A DNA stretch of 7,868 nt, taken from Anaerolineales bacterium. Its GTDB lineage: Bacteria; Chloroflexota; Anaerolineae; Anaerolineales; DRMV01. The translations under genes were made by a program, and so were the position numbers. The stretch covers positions 1 through 7,868 of the forward strand of contig WGAK01000273.1 in assembly GCA_015494815.1 (NCBI GenBank), in the 5' to 3' direction. How positions within the stretch are numbered: the stretch's first letter is position 1; each line of letters starts with the position of its first letter. The notes beneath the pieces were generated by a model. The model was given only the letters and a program-made list of their open reading frames with translations. It ran no database searches and was not told where the DNA came from. This document shows positions 1 to 6,519 of this stretch, piece after piece.

Positions 1-1
1 G

Positions 2-1492
2 GCCGAGCCTGCCGCCGCCGCCGAACCCGCGGCCGAGGCCGAACCGAAGGCTGCGGACACCGGTTGGTTGCCGCCGTGGTTGAGCGCGGAGACGGCCGGT
101 CTGAACGAAGACGCCCAGGTGCCCGCGGAGTGGAGCGCGGAGCCCGAGGCAGCCGCCGAAGAGACGGCCGCCCAGCCTTCCTTCGCCGAGGCCGCCAGCC
201 GCACGACCCTGCAAACCGGCGAATTGGCCCTCTCGGATGACGAACTCGAGCATTTGTTGGGCGAGGCCGCGCCCGAAGCGCCAGAAGAAGAGGCCGAGCC
301 CCTGCCCGAAGCGGCCCCCGAGCCCCGCGCGGCCGACGAAGAGCCGCCCCCTGAGCGCGGCCAGGTGCCCGAGTGGCTGCGGCGGGCCGCACCCGTGATG
401 GAAGAGCCGCGCGCACCCTCGCTGGTGGAAGAGATTTTGGAAGAATCCGCGGCCGGGGGCGAGGAAGACGCTCCTGAGGCCCTGGTGGGCATTCCGGGCG
501 TGCTGCCCGTGGTGCCCGATGTGGCCCGCCCGCGGGTGCGCAGCCGGGCACCCCTTACCCTGCGCCTCACCCGTCGTCAGGAGCAGCGCGCCCAATGGCT
601 GCACGAGTTGCTGCAGGCCGAGAAGCAGCCCCGCACCCTGGGGACGCCGTGGACCACGCTGCGCTTCGGCTGGTTGCGGGGCCTGGTGGGTGTGGTATTG
701 GCCGTGGTGGCGGCTTTGTGGCCGTATGTGCCGTGGCAGGCGCAGCCCGCCCCTGCGCCCCATCCGGCCTGGCAGGGCGCGTATGCCGCGGTGGACCGCC
801 TGCCACCCCAGGCGCCCGTGCTGGTGGTGACCGATGCGTCGTGGGCCACGGCCGTGGAGATGCGCGCCGTGGTGCAGCCCGTCTGGCAGCATCTGGCGCA
901 GCGCCAGGCCCAGGTGCTCCAACTCAGCACCGTGCCGTGGGGCGTGGGGCTCTTCCCCAGGCCGGACGGAGAGGGCAACTGGCACGATATGGGGTACGTC
1001 CCCGGCGGCGCGGTGTTCATGGCGCAGTTGGCCCGCACCTTGCCCTACGCGCTCACCGGGGGCGCGCAAACCTGGCCGCCCGACCCCGCGTTGACTTCGT
1101 GGGCCGCGGTGCAGCAAGTGCGTGATGTCGCGTTGGTGGTGGTGGTGACCGATTCGCCTGAGCAGGTGCGTCTGTGGGCCGAACAGGTGGGGCCGTATGT
1201 GAACCAGGCCGGTTCGGGGCTGGTGTTTGTGCTCAGCAGCCAGGCCGGGCCGTGGGCAGTGCCCTATGTGGGCCTGCCGGGGGTGCGCGGCGCGGTCATC
1301 GGCGTGGACGCGGCCCTGGCCTACGCGCAGCCGTTGCATCTCGACACCACCGCGTCGGTCGCGCTGGCGACGCGTTATCGGGGTGTGAGCCTGTTCGCGG
1401 CTTTGTTGCTGGTGGTGGCTGGCGGCGGTGCGTATCTCTTGCAGCGCGTGGCCCAGCGTTCCCGCCGGCGGGCCCCCGGCGCGCAGGCGTAG
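2..1492 (+). CDS. Bitopic membrane protein with acidic W-L-motif tail and extracytoplasmic alpha/beta domain (5' partial)
   Basis: The reading frame is open from base 2, so the true start lies left of the window; the TTG at 68 is only an internal codon. The first roughly 200 residues are rich in Ala, Pro and Glu and look disordered. They carry Trp-Leu motifs (GWLPPWL at 62-82, VPEWLRR at 365-385). A basic stretch (RLTRRQEQR) precedes a membrane helix at about 671-733. A domain of about 215 residues follows, with alternating hydrophobic strands (VLVVTD, VALVVVVTD, GLVFVLSS) and the segment DMGYVPGGA. A second helix lies at about 1385-1444, followed by a basic tail (RSRRR). The positive-inside rule puts both ends in the cytoplasm and the central domain outside. 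I recall similar proteins in Anaerolineae but know no assigned function. The stop overlaps the ribosome binding site of the next gene, which indicates an operon. Coding status is near certain; function is unknown. Confidence 0.88.
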   Translation, partial: AEPAAAAEPAAEAEPKAADTGWLPPWLSAETAGLNEDAQVPAEWSAEPEAAAEETAAQPSFAEAASRTTLQTGELALSDDELEHLLGEAAPEAPEEEAEPLPEAAPEPRAADEEPPPERGQVPEWLRRAAPVMEEPRAPSLVEEILEESAAGGEEDAPEALVGIPGVLPVVPDVARPRVRSRAPLTLRLTRRQEQRAQWLHELLQAEKQPRTLGTPWTTLRFGWLRGLVGVVLAVVAALWPYVPWQAQPAPAPHPAWQGAYAAVDRLPPQAPVLVVTDASWATAVEMRAVVQPVWQHLAQRQAQVLQLSTVPWGVGLFPRPDGEGNWHDMGYVPGGAVFMAQLARTLPYALTGGAQTWPPDPALTSWAAVQQVRDVALVVVVTDSPEQVRLWAEQVGPYVNQAGSGLVFVLSSQAGPWAVPYVGLPGVRGAVIGVDAALAYAQPLHLDTTASVALATRYRGVSLFAALLLVVAGGGAYLLQRVAQRSRRRAPGAQA

Positions 1493-1499
1493 GAGGAGG
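1491..1499 (+). promoter_or_regulatory. Ribosome binding site (AGGAGGAGG) for the six-helix membrane protein
   Basis: AGGAGGAGG begins inside the stop codon (TAG, 1490-1492) of the upstream gene and ends 3 nt before ATG 1503; its first AGGAGG sits 6 nt from that ATG. This decides the start at 1503 over an in-frame ATG at 1428, which would overlap the upstream gene by 65 nt and has no comparable site. Confidence 0.8.
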
Positions 1500-1502
1500 C
1501 GT

Positions 1503-2156
1503 ATGCTGGGGATTCCTCTGTCACCTGTGGAGTGGCTGGGCGAGGGCGCGGCCCTGCTCATCACCCTGGGCTTGTTGAGTTACATCGTCTTTGGCGGATG
1601 GCGCCTGTTTCGCCTGGTGGCCTACGCCTTCGTCGGCGCCACCGCGGGCTTTTTGGTGGCCATCGTGGTGCGCGATGTCTTCCTCCATCGCCTGGGTTGG
1701 GCCGTACTGCGGGGCTGGTGGCCGGCCTGGCTGGCGCTGTTGGGCGCGTTGTTGCTGTGGTTGCAGCCGTTCGGTTCCCTGGGGCGGCGTTTGAGCGGCT
1801 TGAGCCTGGCGGCCCTGACGGGCATCGCGGCCGCGGTGCTGTTGGGCGGCGCGGCGCGCGGCTCGGTGGTGGCCCTCAGCCGGAGCACCGTTCAGGGGGC
1901 CGGGGCCCAGGGCGCGGCCGAGCACCTGGTGGGCTTGTTGGTTACGGTGCTGGTGCTGGCCGCGTTTCACTTCCAACAACCCAAAGCGCGCTTCTTGCGC
2001 CTCGTGGACCGGCGGCTGGGTGATGCGGGACGGGTGCTGGTGGGCCTGGCCCTGGCCGCGGTTTTCGTGGCCGTGCTGCACACCGCGCTCTGGGTCTTCG
2101 CCGAACGCATCGTGGCTCTGGGCCGCTTGGTGCACTTTATCATCTACGGTGGCTAA
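1503..2156 (+). CDS. Polytopic membrane protein, about six transmembrane helices, unknown function
   Basis: This encodes a 217-residue, strongly hydrophobic protein with no signal peptide. Hydrophobic segments fall at about residues 10-31, 35-58, 72-90, 98-120, 139-156 and 176-205, consistent with six membrane helices and short loops. The loops hold Arg/Lys clusters, for example QQPKARFLRLVDRR around residues 157-170. No transporter motif, catalytic triad or metal-binding cluster is evident, so I assign no activity. It lies between a bitopic membrane protein and the MutL-like ATPase, 12 nt from the latter. This suggests a membrane component working with those proteins, for instance a docking platform or channel; that is inference from gene order only. 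A start at 1428 would add an Arg-rich, out-of-character N-terminus that is just a frame shadow of the upstream gene. Confidence 0.85.
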   Translation: MLGIPLSPVEWLGEGAALLITLGLLSYIVFGGWRLFRLVAYAFVGATAGFLVAIVVRDVFLHRLGWAVLRGWWPAWLALLGALLLWLQPFGSLGRRLSGLSLAALTGIAAAVLLGGAARGSVVALSRSTVQGAGAQGAAEHLVGLLVTVLVLAAFHFQQPKARFLRLVDRRLGDAGRVLVGLALAAVFVAVLHTALWVFAERIVALGRLVHFIIYGG

Positions 2157-2168
2157 ACCGAGGCGATT

Positions 2169-3920
2169 ATGCAGGCTTCTCTGGTCGAAACCGATGCCTA
2201 TTTGGCCCTGGATGTGGGCTCCAGTTTCACCCGCGCGTTTCTGTTCGACGGCGTCGAAGGGCAATATCGCCTGATTGCGGTGGGGCAGGCGCCCAGCAGC
2301 GTCGCTCCCCCCGTGCGCGATGCCCTGGTCGGCGTGGAGCAGGCGTTGCAAGATTTGCAGCACCTCTCGGGGGTGCGCCTGCTGGATGAAGAGGGCGCCC
2401 TTATCGTGCCCACCTCGGCCACGGGCGAGGGGGTGGATGTGGTGGTGGGCACCGTCTCGTGCGGCCGTCCGTTGCGGGTGGTGGTCATGGGCGTGCTGCC
2501 CGAACTCTCGGTGGCCAGCGCCCGTCGAGTCGTGGCCGGGGCCTATGCCGATGTGGTCGAAGTGTTCACCGCCACCGACGCGGCCACGCTGGAGGAGCAG
2601 GTCACCCGCCTGGTGGAGGCGTACCCCGACATCGTCATTCTGGCCGGCGGTACGGACAAAGGTGCCCGCCACGCGGTGGCCGCGCATGTGGACCTGTTGC
2701 TTTGGGCCGTGCGCATGTGGCCCCTGGTGCAGCGCCCGTGGATTTTGTTCGTGGGCAATGAAGCCCTGGGGCCTCAAGTGCAGAAGCGGCTGGGCGCGCA
2801 CTACGAAGTGCGTCTGGCCCCCAATGTGCGTCCTTCCATCACCCGCGAGCACCTGGCCCCGGCTCGCGAAGCCTTTTTGGACATCTTTCGCCTGCTGTGG
2901 GCGACGCGTAACCCCGGCCTGGAAGACCTGCATCTCTTGACCCGCGGCCGCTTTACCCTCACGGCCTACGGTTTTGCCCGCCTGGCGCGTTATCTGCATC
3001 GCCTGTATGCGCCCCGTGGCACCATGCTGGCCGTGGACCTGGGCGACCGTTACACCAGCGCGGTGTGGGGAGCCCTGGACGCCACCCGCCACGAGACCTG
3101 GCCCTGGGGGCTGGGCCGGGGCCTGACGCCGTGGACGACGCGCGCGGACTTCCACGAAACCGTGACCCGCTGGGCACCGGTGCAAAAACTGCACACTCAA
3201 GGCGGTACCGTCGCCGATTTCGTCCACTGGAAGGCGTTGTATCCCAGCACCCTGCCGCTGGATGACACCGGTGTGGATTTGGAGGAAACCCTGGCGCGGG
3301 CCCTGTTGCAACAGGTGCGGCAGCGCACCGTGGGCCGCCTGCCGCGGGTGGACTTCGTGCTGGCTTCGGGCGGCGTGCTGTCGGCCGCTCCCCAGCCGCA
3401 GCGGGCTTTGCTGACCTTGTTGGACGGTCTGCAACCCGTGGGCCTGACCACGGTGGTGGTGGACTACGCGCAGATGGCCGGGGTGCTGGGGGTGCTGGCC
3501 GAAGTGAACGAGTATGTCGTGGTGCAGGTCGTGGGCTCCGCGCCTTTCACGCCGCTGGCGACGGTGCTCTCGGTAGCCTGGGCGGGCAAGGTGGCCCCCG
3601 GTCAGCCGGTGGCGCGGGCGACCCTGACCTACGGGCACGGCGAGAGCGTGCCTCTGGAGGTGGCGGCCGGCGAGTTGCGACGCCTGTCGCTGGCGCCGGG
3701 GCGGCGGGCCACGCTGGAGGTGGTGCCGCAGCGGGGTGTGGATGTGGGCGCGGGGCCGGGCCAACCGCTGCAGCGCGACATCATCGGTAGCCTGCTGGGG
3801 GTGGTGTTCGATGCCCGTGGCCGCCCCTGGGCCCCGCCCGAAGCCCCCGACGAGCGGGCGCGGTTGCTGCAGCAATGGCGGCAGGCGTTGCAGACCACCG
3901 TGCAGGAGGTCGCGACATGA
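2169..3920 (+). CDS. MutL-like ASKHA ATPase (glutamate mutase L family), with C-terminal extension
   Basis: This is a 583-residue soluble protein; CGAGG at 2159-2163 precedes ATG 2169. ASKHA-fold landmarks occur in order: phosphate-1 loop LALDVGSSFTRAFLFD (residues 12-27), ILAGGTDKGA (157-166), LFVGNEAL (193-200), a second nucleotide-loop segment LAVDLGDRYTSAVW (287-300) and an adenosine-type loop LASGGVLSA (398-406). These match the glutamate mutase MutL (GlmL) family, whose clostridial members lie beside the B12-dependent glutamate mutase subunits and are thought to act as a chaperone or reactivase. Typical members run to about 460 residues. Here about 120 more follow, including a beta-rich, Gly-rich domain (about 455-555). 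No mutase subunit gene is in the window and both upstream neighbours are membrane proteins, so a role other than mutase maintenance is likely. The second loop has Asp where DxGG is usual. The stop overlaps the next start (ATGA, 3917-3920). Family is confident; function is inferred. Confidence 0.85.
   Translation: MQASLVETDAYLALDVGSSFTRAFLFDGVEGQYRLIAVGQAPSSVAPPVRDALVGVEQALQDLQHLSGVRLLDEEGALIVPTSATGEGVDVVVGTVSCGRPLRVVVMGVLPELSVASARRVVAGAYADVVEVFTATDAATLEEQVTRLVEAYPDIVILAGGTDKGARHAVAAHVDLLLWAVRMWPLVQRPWILFVGNEALGPQVQKRLGAHYEVRLAPNVRPSITREHLAPAREAFLDIFRLLWATRNPGLEDLHLLTRGRFTLTAYGFARLARYLHRLYAPRGTMLAVDLGDRYTSAVWGALDATRHETWPWGLGRGLTPWTTRADFHETVTRWAPVQKLHTQGGTVADFVHWKALYPSTLPLDDTGVDLEETLARALLQQVRQRTVGRLPRVDFVLASGGVLSAAPQPQRALLTLLDGLQPVGLTTVVVDYAQMAGVLGVLAEVNEYVVVQVVGSAPFTPLATVLSVAWAGKVAPGQPVARATLTYGHGESVPLEVAAGELRRLSLAPGRRATLEVVPQRGVDVGAGPGQPLQRDIIGSLLGVVFDARGRPWAPPEAPDERARLLQQWRQALQTTVQEVAT
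3904..3909 (+). promoter_or_regulatory. Ribosome binding site (AGGAGG) within the end of the MutL-like gene
   Basis: AGGAGG lies 7 nt before ATG 3917, inside the last codons of the MutL-like gene. It supports the start at 3917, with a 4-nt stop/start overlap and likely translational coupling, over an in-frame ATG at 3875. Confidence 0.75.
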
Positions 3921-5011
3921 ATCAGGGTACTCGCGAACTCGCCCCCGGCCCCGCGCGGCCCGCGGTCAATATCACACCCCTGGCCACGGTCGAGCGCGAG
4001 CGGCGGTTGCCGCGGCCCGGCCAGGTGCGGGTCGCCGAAGGCCGCGATGTCAATTTCGCCGATGTGGTGGCCGCCACCCCCCGTCGGCATCACATCATGA
4101 TTTTGGACATCGCCCAGAGCCTGGGCCTGCCTCCCAAAGTCGCGCGGCAGGCGCTGCGGGTGCGGGCCAAAGACCGGGTGGAGCAGGGCGATGTGTTGGC
4201 CGAACATCGCCGCGGGCCTTTCCGGCGGCGGGTGGTGGCTCCTCAGCGGGGGCGGGTGCTGGGCGTGGACGCCCAGGCGCGCCTGCTCTTGCGGATAGGC
4301 ATGGAATGGGATGAGGTGCGGGCCGGTTTGAACGGCCAGGTGGTGCGGGTGCTGGAGCCCTGGGGCGTGGTGGTGCGCGCCGAAGGCTCGTACATCGAGG
4401 GCATTTGGGGCAACGGCCAGGTGGCCGCGGGCCTGTTGCGCCCCTTGACCGCCCGCCGTTCCGCACCGGTGGACGAGGAAGATTTGGGCCTCGAGCATCG
4501 CGGGGTGGTGGGCGTGGCCGGTTACTGCTTAGACCCTCGGGTGCTGGACCGGGCCGAAGAGTTGTCCTTCCGCGGCCTGGTGGTGGGCGGGTTGGGGCAC
4601 GCTTGCCTCGAGCGGGCCCGCCGCGCCCCGTTCCCCGTGCTGGTCACCGACGGTTTTGGGCCTGTGCCCATGAGTGAAGAGGCTTTTCGCTTGCTCACCT
4701 CGGCCGAGGGGCGCAGCGCGGTGGTGCTGGCCGAACCCTGGGACCAGGTCAACGGGGCCCGGCCGTGCGTCATGCTGGACCTGCCCCACATCAGCCAGGC
4801 CGAGCGGGTCTTGCCCGCGGAACAACTGCTGGCCGGCCAGACCGTGCGGGTGCTGCACGCGGCTCGACCCGGCCTGGTGGGCACCCTGTTGACTTCCCAG
4901 CCCCGTTGGGAGCGTTTGCCCAACGGCCTGAAGGCCCTGGTGGTGGATGTGCGTTTGCGTAGTGGGCAGCGCATGGCCGTGCCGATTGTCAACATAGAAA
5001 TTTTACGATAA
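3917..5011 (+). CDS. Conserved soluble protein with lipoyl/biotinyl-like N-terminal part and KOW-like C-terminus
   Basis: This encodes 364 residues with no signal peptide or membrane helix. Residues 35-125 read like a barrel-sandwich (biotinyl/lipoyl or RNA polymerase hybrid-motif) arrangement: GQVRVAEGRDVNFADVV, then a short helical segment (IAQSLGLPPKVARQAL), then VEQGDVLAE and VVAPQRGRVLGVD. The middle carries GSYIEGIWGNGQ (157-168) and FPVLVTDGFGPVPMS (239-253), which I recall as conserved in Chloroflexota homologues. The last 60 residues (about 304-363) have a KOW-like pattern: GQTVRVLHAARPGLVGT, later VRLRSGQRMAVPIVNIEIL. I know no biochemical function. Translational coupling to the MutL-like gene suggests the two proteins are made in step and may bind each other. 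The KOW-like end could contact RNA or protein, but that is speculative. A sigma70-type promoter for the next unit overlaps its 3' end. Confidence 0.83.
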   Translation: MNQGTRELAPGPARPAVNITPLATVERERRLPRPGQVRVAEGRDVNFADVVAATPRRHHIMILDIAQSLGLPPKVARQALRVRAKDRVEQGDVLAEHRRGPFRRRVVAPQRGRVLGVDAQARLLLRIGMEWDEVRAGLNGQVVRVLEPWGVVVRAEGSYIEGIWGNGQVAAGLLRPLTARRSAPVDEEDLGLEHRGVVGVAGYCLDPRVLDRAEELSFRGLVVGGLGHACLERARRAPFPVLVTDGFGPVPMSEEAFRLLTSAEGRSAVVLAEPWDQVNGARPCVMLDLPHISQAERVLPAEQLLAGQTVRVLHAARPGLVGTLLTSQPRWERLPNGLKALVVDVRLRSGQRMAVPIVNIEILR

Positions 5012-5014
5012 AAT
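4986..5014 (+). promoter_or_regulatory. Sigma70-type promoter (TTGTCA - 17 bp - TAAAAT)
   Basis: A -35 element TTGTCA (4986-4991) and a -10 element TAAAAT (5009-5014) are separated by exactly 17 bp; each matches the bacterial consensus at 5 of 6 positions. They sit in a conspicuously AT-rich island (about 4986-5015) in very GC-rich DNA, overlapping the last codons and TAA stop (5009-5011) of the upstream gene. The predicted start is near 5021, giving a leader of about 32 nt before ATG 5054. Confidence 0.65.
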
Positions 5015-5042
5015 AGGGGCAGTTTGTCCATTCCGACCCCAT

Positions 5043-5048
5043 AGGAGG
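5043..5048 (+). promoter_or_regulatory. Ribosome binding site (AGGAGG) for the LPETG surface protein
   Basis: A consensus AGGAGG lies 5 nt before ATG 5054, in the short leader downstream of the predicted promoter. Confidence 0.75.
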
Positions 5049-5053
5049 CCGCT

Positions 5054-5791
5054 ATGCCGGAAGAACGCTTCAATCCCGAAGACGATTTTGGCGGGATGTT
5101 CGACGACGAGGACTTCGCGGTCGACCAGGACGAAGTGGAAACCAAGGAACTGGAAGACGAAGAGGCTTTCCCCGGCGAGGAAGAGGAGGGGGCGGCCGAG
5201 AGCAATCGCACTTTCATCCTGGCCGCCGGGGGTTTGGGCCTGTTGGTGCTGCTGGTGCTGTGCCTGATTGGCGGGTGGGCGCTGTTCTTGCGCCCCCGGA
5301 GCGCGGCCGAGCGCAACGCCCAGGCCACCAGCATCATGCTGACCAACACCGCGCTGGCCGCGACTTTGACCCAAACCGCCCAGGCCGCGGGCGGCGCGGC
5401 CGCGACCCCGACCGAGGGCGCGCCCCAGGCCGAGGCCACTGCCACGCCGCAGCCCACGGCCACCCCGTTGCCGCCCACGGTGACGCCCACGCCGGCGGCA
5501 CCGACCGCGACGCCGGTGGTCTTCCAGCCTTCGCCCACGCCTGTGGTGGCCGCGGGCGGTGGGGCCACCCCCACGCCCCTGGTCAACCCGACCAGCATCG
5601 CGGCTACCGCGACGGCCATCGCGGCGCGCGCGGCGGCTACGCAGCAGGCTGCAACCCAGCAAGCCGCGGCCACCGCGTTGCCCGAAACCGGCCTCGGCGA
5701 CGGCCTGATGGGCTCGCCCGCGGGATTGCTGGCCCTGGCCGTGCTGTTGGTGGCCATCATCGTCCTGGCGCGCCGCGCGCGTCACGCCTGA
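5054..5791 (+). CDS. Surface protein with N-terminal membrane anchor, Thr/Pro-rich stalk and C-terminal LPETG sorting signal
   Basis: This encodes 245 residues. Residues 1-50 are extremely acidic (runs of Asp/Glu) and look like a cytoplasmic tail. A strong membrane helix spans about 54-79, followed by basic residues (LRPRSAAER). Residues 85-112 are rich in Ala, Thr and Gln. Residues 118-176 are a Thr/Pro low-complexity stalk of ATPxPTATP-type units, and 194-206 repeat AATQQ. LPETG (209-213) is followed by a Gly-rich linker, a hydrophobic segment (about 221-238) and a basic tail (ARRARHA), the tripartite layout of a sortase substrate. If a sortase cleaves after Thr, the C-terminus would attach to the envelope while the N-terminus stays in the membrane; if not, it is a two-helix protein with an outside loop. 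The Arg/Lys content flanking helix 1 is ambiguous for topology. No catalytic domain is visible. It is first in its predicted transcription unit, 16 nt from the next gene. Confidence 0.85.
   Translation: MPEERFNPEDDFGGMFDDEDFAVDQDEVETKELEDEEAFPGEEEEGAAESNRTFILAAGGLGLLVLLVLCLIGGWALFLRPRSAAERNAQATSIMLTNTALAATLTQTAQAAGGAAATPTEGAPQAEATATPQPTATPLPPTVTPTPAAPTATPVVFQPSPTPVVAAGGGATPTPLVNPTSIAATATAIAARAAATQQAATQQAAATALPETGLGDGLMGSPAGLLALAVLLVAIIVLARRARHA
5405..5581 (+). repeat. Thr/Pro low-complexity coding repeat (ATP/PTATP units)
   Basis: Degenerate in-frame repeats of acc/acg-ccg-type codons encode ATPT, TATPQPTATPLPP, TVTPTPAAPTATP and ATPTP. They form the presumed extended stalk of the LPETG protein. 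An imperfect direct repeat encoding AATQQ twice follows at 5633-5662. Confidence 0.75.
5678..5692 (+). other. LPETG sortase recognition motif
   Basis: The codons TTG CCC GAA ACC GGC encode Leu-Pro-Glu-Thr-Gly at residues 209-213. The canonical order follows: short linker, hydrophobic helix, positively charged C-terminal tail. In known LPxTG proteins, cleavage occurs between Thr and Gly. No sortase gene is in this window. Confidence 0.75.
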
Positions 5792-5807
5792 CGCCCCGGG
5801 AGGCCTG

Positions 5808-6515
5808 ATGCCGACCCTGGCCGCGCGTTTGTACCGCCTGCAACAACTGGACACCGACCTGGACGCGCGGCGGGCTCAACGCGATGCCCTGCGTTGGGAC
5901 CTGCAAGCCGACCCCGCGGTCGAGCGCGCCCAGGAGCAGTGGCAGCAGGCCGACGCGGCCTGGCAGCAGGCCGAACGGGCTTTGCGGCGGGCCGAGGACG
6001 ACATCCGCCGGTTGCGTGACAAACTGCGCCGCGAAGAAACCCGGCTCTACAGCGGCGAAGTGACCAATCCCAAAGAACTGCAGGCGTTGCAGATGGAAGT
6101 GCAAAGCCTGCGGCGGCGCCTGGACACGCTGGAAGACCAGGCTCTGGCTCTGCTCATGGCTGCGGAAGAGGCCGAAGCCGCCCGCCGTGCGGCTCAGCAG
6201 ACCCTGGCCCAGGCCCAGGCCGCCTGGGAACGGCGCCGCGCCGCGGGGCAGGAGACCCTGGCCCGCCTCGAAGACGACATCGCCGCGCTGCAGTCCCGCC
6301 GGGATGCGGTGTGGCAAACCCTGCCGCCCGACGCCCAGGCCCTGTATCAACGCCTGCGGGCGCGACGGGGCGGTGTGGCCGTTGCCGGCGTGCGCGAGGG
6401 CAGTTGCCTGGCCTGTGGCGCCACCCTGAGCACCGCGGTGGTGCAGCAAGTGCGGACCAGCCCCGACCTCGTGCACTGCCCCACCTGTGGGCGCATCTTG
6501 TACGCTTTGGATTGA
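5808..6515 (+). CDS. Coiled-coil protein with C-terminal C4-type zinc ribbon (CT398/HP0958-like family)
   Basis: This encodes 235 residues, with GGGAGG at 5798-5803 upstream of ATG 5808. Residues 1-170 are Ala/Arg/Glu/Gln-rich heptad-like helices typical of an antiparallel coiled coil. They are interrupted by YSGEVTNPKELQALQ (81-95), the most characteristic sequence of this family. The C-terminus holds a zinc ribbon with Cys200-x2-Cys203 (SCLACG) and Cys224-x2-Cys227 (HCPTCGRILY). Length is normal for the family and all four zinc ligands are present. Studied relatives are Helicobacter HP0958, which binds RpoN and flagellin mRNA, and Chlamydia CT398; in most bacteria the role is unclear, with adaptor or nucleic-acid binding suggested. 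No flagellar or secretion gene is nearby, so I infer only an adaptor-type protein. Its stop lies 4 nt before the NACHT gene start. Confidence 0.9.
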   Translation: MPTLAARLYRLQQLDTDLDARRAQRDALRWDLQADPAVERAQEQWQQADAAWQQAERALRRAEDDIRRLRDKLRREETRLYSGEVTNPKELQALQMEVQSLRRRLDTLEDQALALLMAAEEAEAARRAAQQTLAQAQAAWERRRAAGQETLARLEDDIAALQSRRDAVWQTLPPDAQALYQRLRARRGGVAVAGVREGSCLACGATLSTAVVQQVRTSPDLVHCPTCGRILYALD

Positions 6516-6519
6516 CATC

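Noticed and set aside
68..70. TTG as the start of the first gene
   Set aside because: The frame stays open to base 2 with the same Ala/Glu/Pro-rich composition and there is no ribosome binding site, so the gene is partial at the left edge.
1428..1430. ATG 1428 as start of the six-helix protein
   Set aside because: It would overlap the upstream gene by 65 nt and add an Arg-rich stretch; the AGGAGGAGG at 1491-1499 points to ATG 1503.
1521..3875. Long open frame on the - strand (784 codons) opposite the six-helix and MutL-like genes
   Set aside because: Its product is a low-complexity mix of His, Gln, Arg and Gly with no domain. It is the complement of GC3-biased genes whose + strand products have clear motifs, membrane helices and ribosome binding sites.
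5016..5040. GGGG...CCCC pairing in the leader as a terminator or riboswitch stem
   Set aside because: Only 4 bp can pair around a loop of about 17 nt, with no U-run and no recognisable riboswitch core.
5405..5671. Repeats in the LPETG gene as a CRISPR-like or mobile array
   Set aside because: The units are short, degenerate and in frame, encoding a Thr/Pro and Ala/Gln stalk; there are no spacers, palindromes or constant repeat length.
4522..5760. Long open frame on the - strand (412 codons) opposite the lipoyl/KOW-like and LPETG genes
   Set aside because: The translation is Ser/Ala/Gly/Val-rich, mirrors the Thr/Pro repeat and lacks a ribosome binding site; the + strand genes explain the region.
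6512..6517. TTGACA as a -35 element ahead of the NACHT gene
   Set aside because: No -10-like hexamer occurs 16-18 bp downstream, and transcription would begin inside the coding region. The match arises from the TGA stop context.
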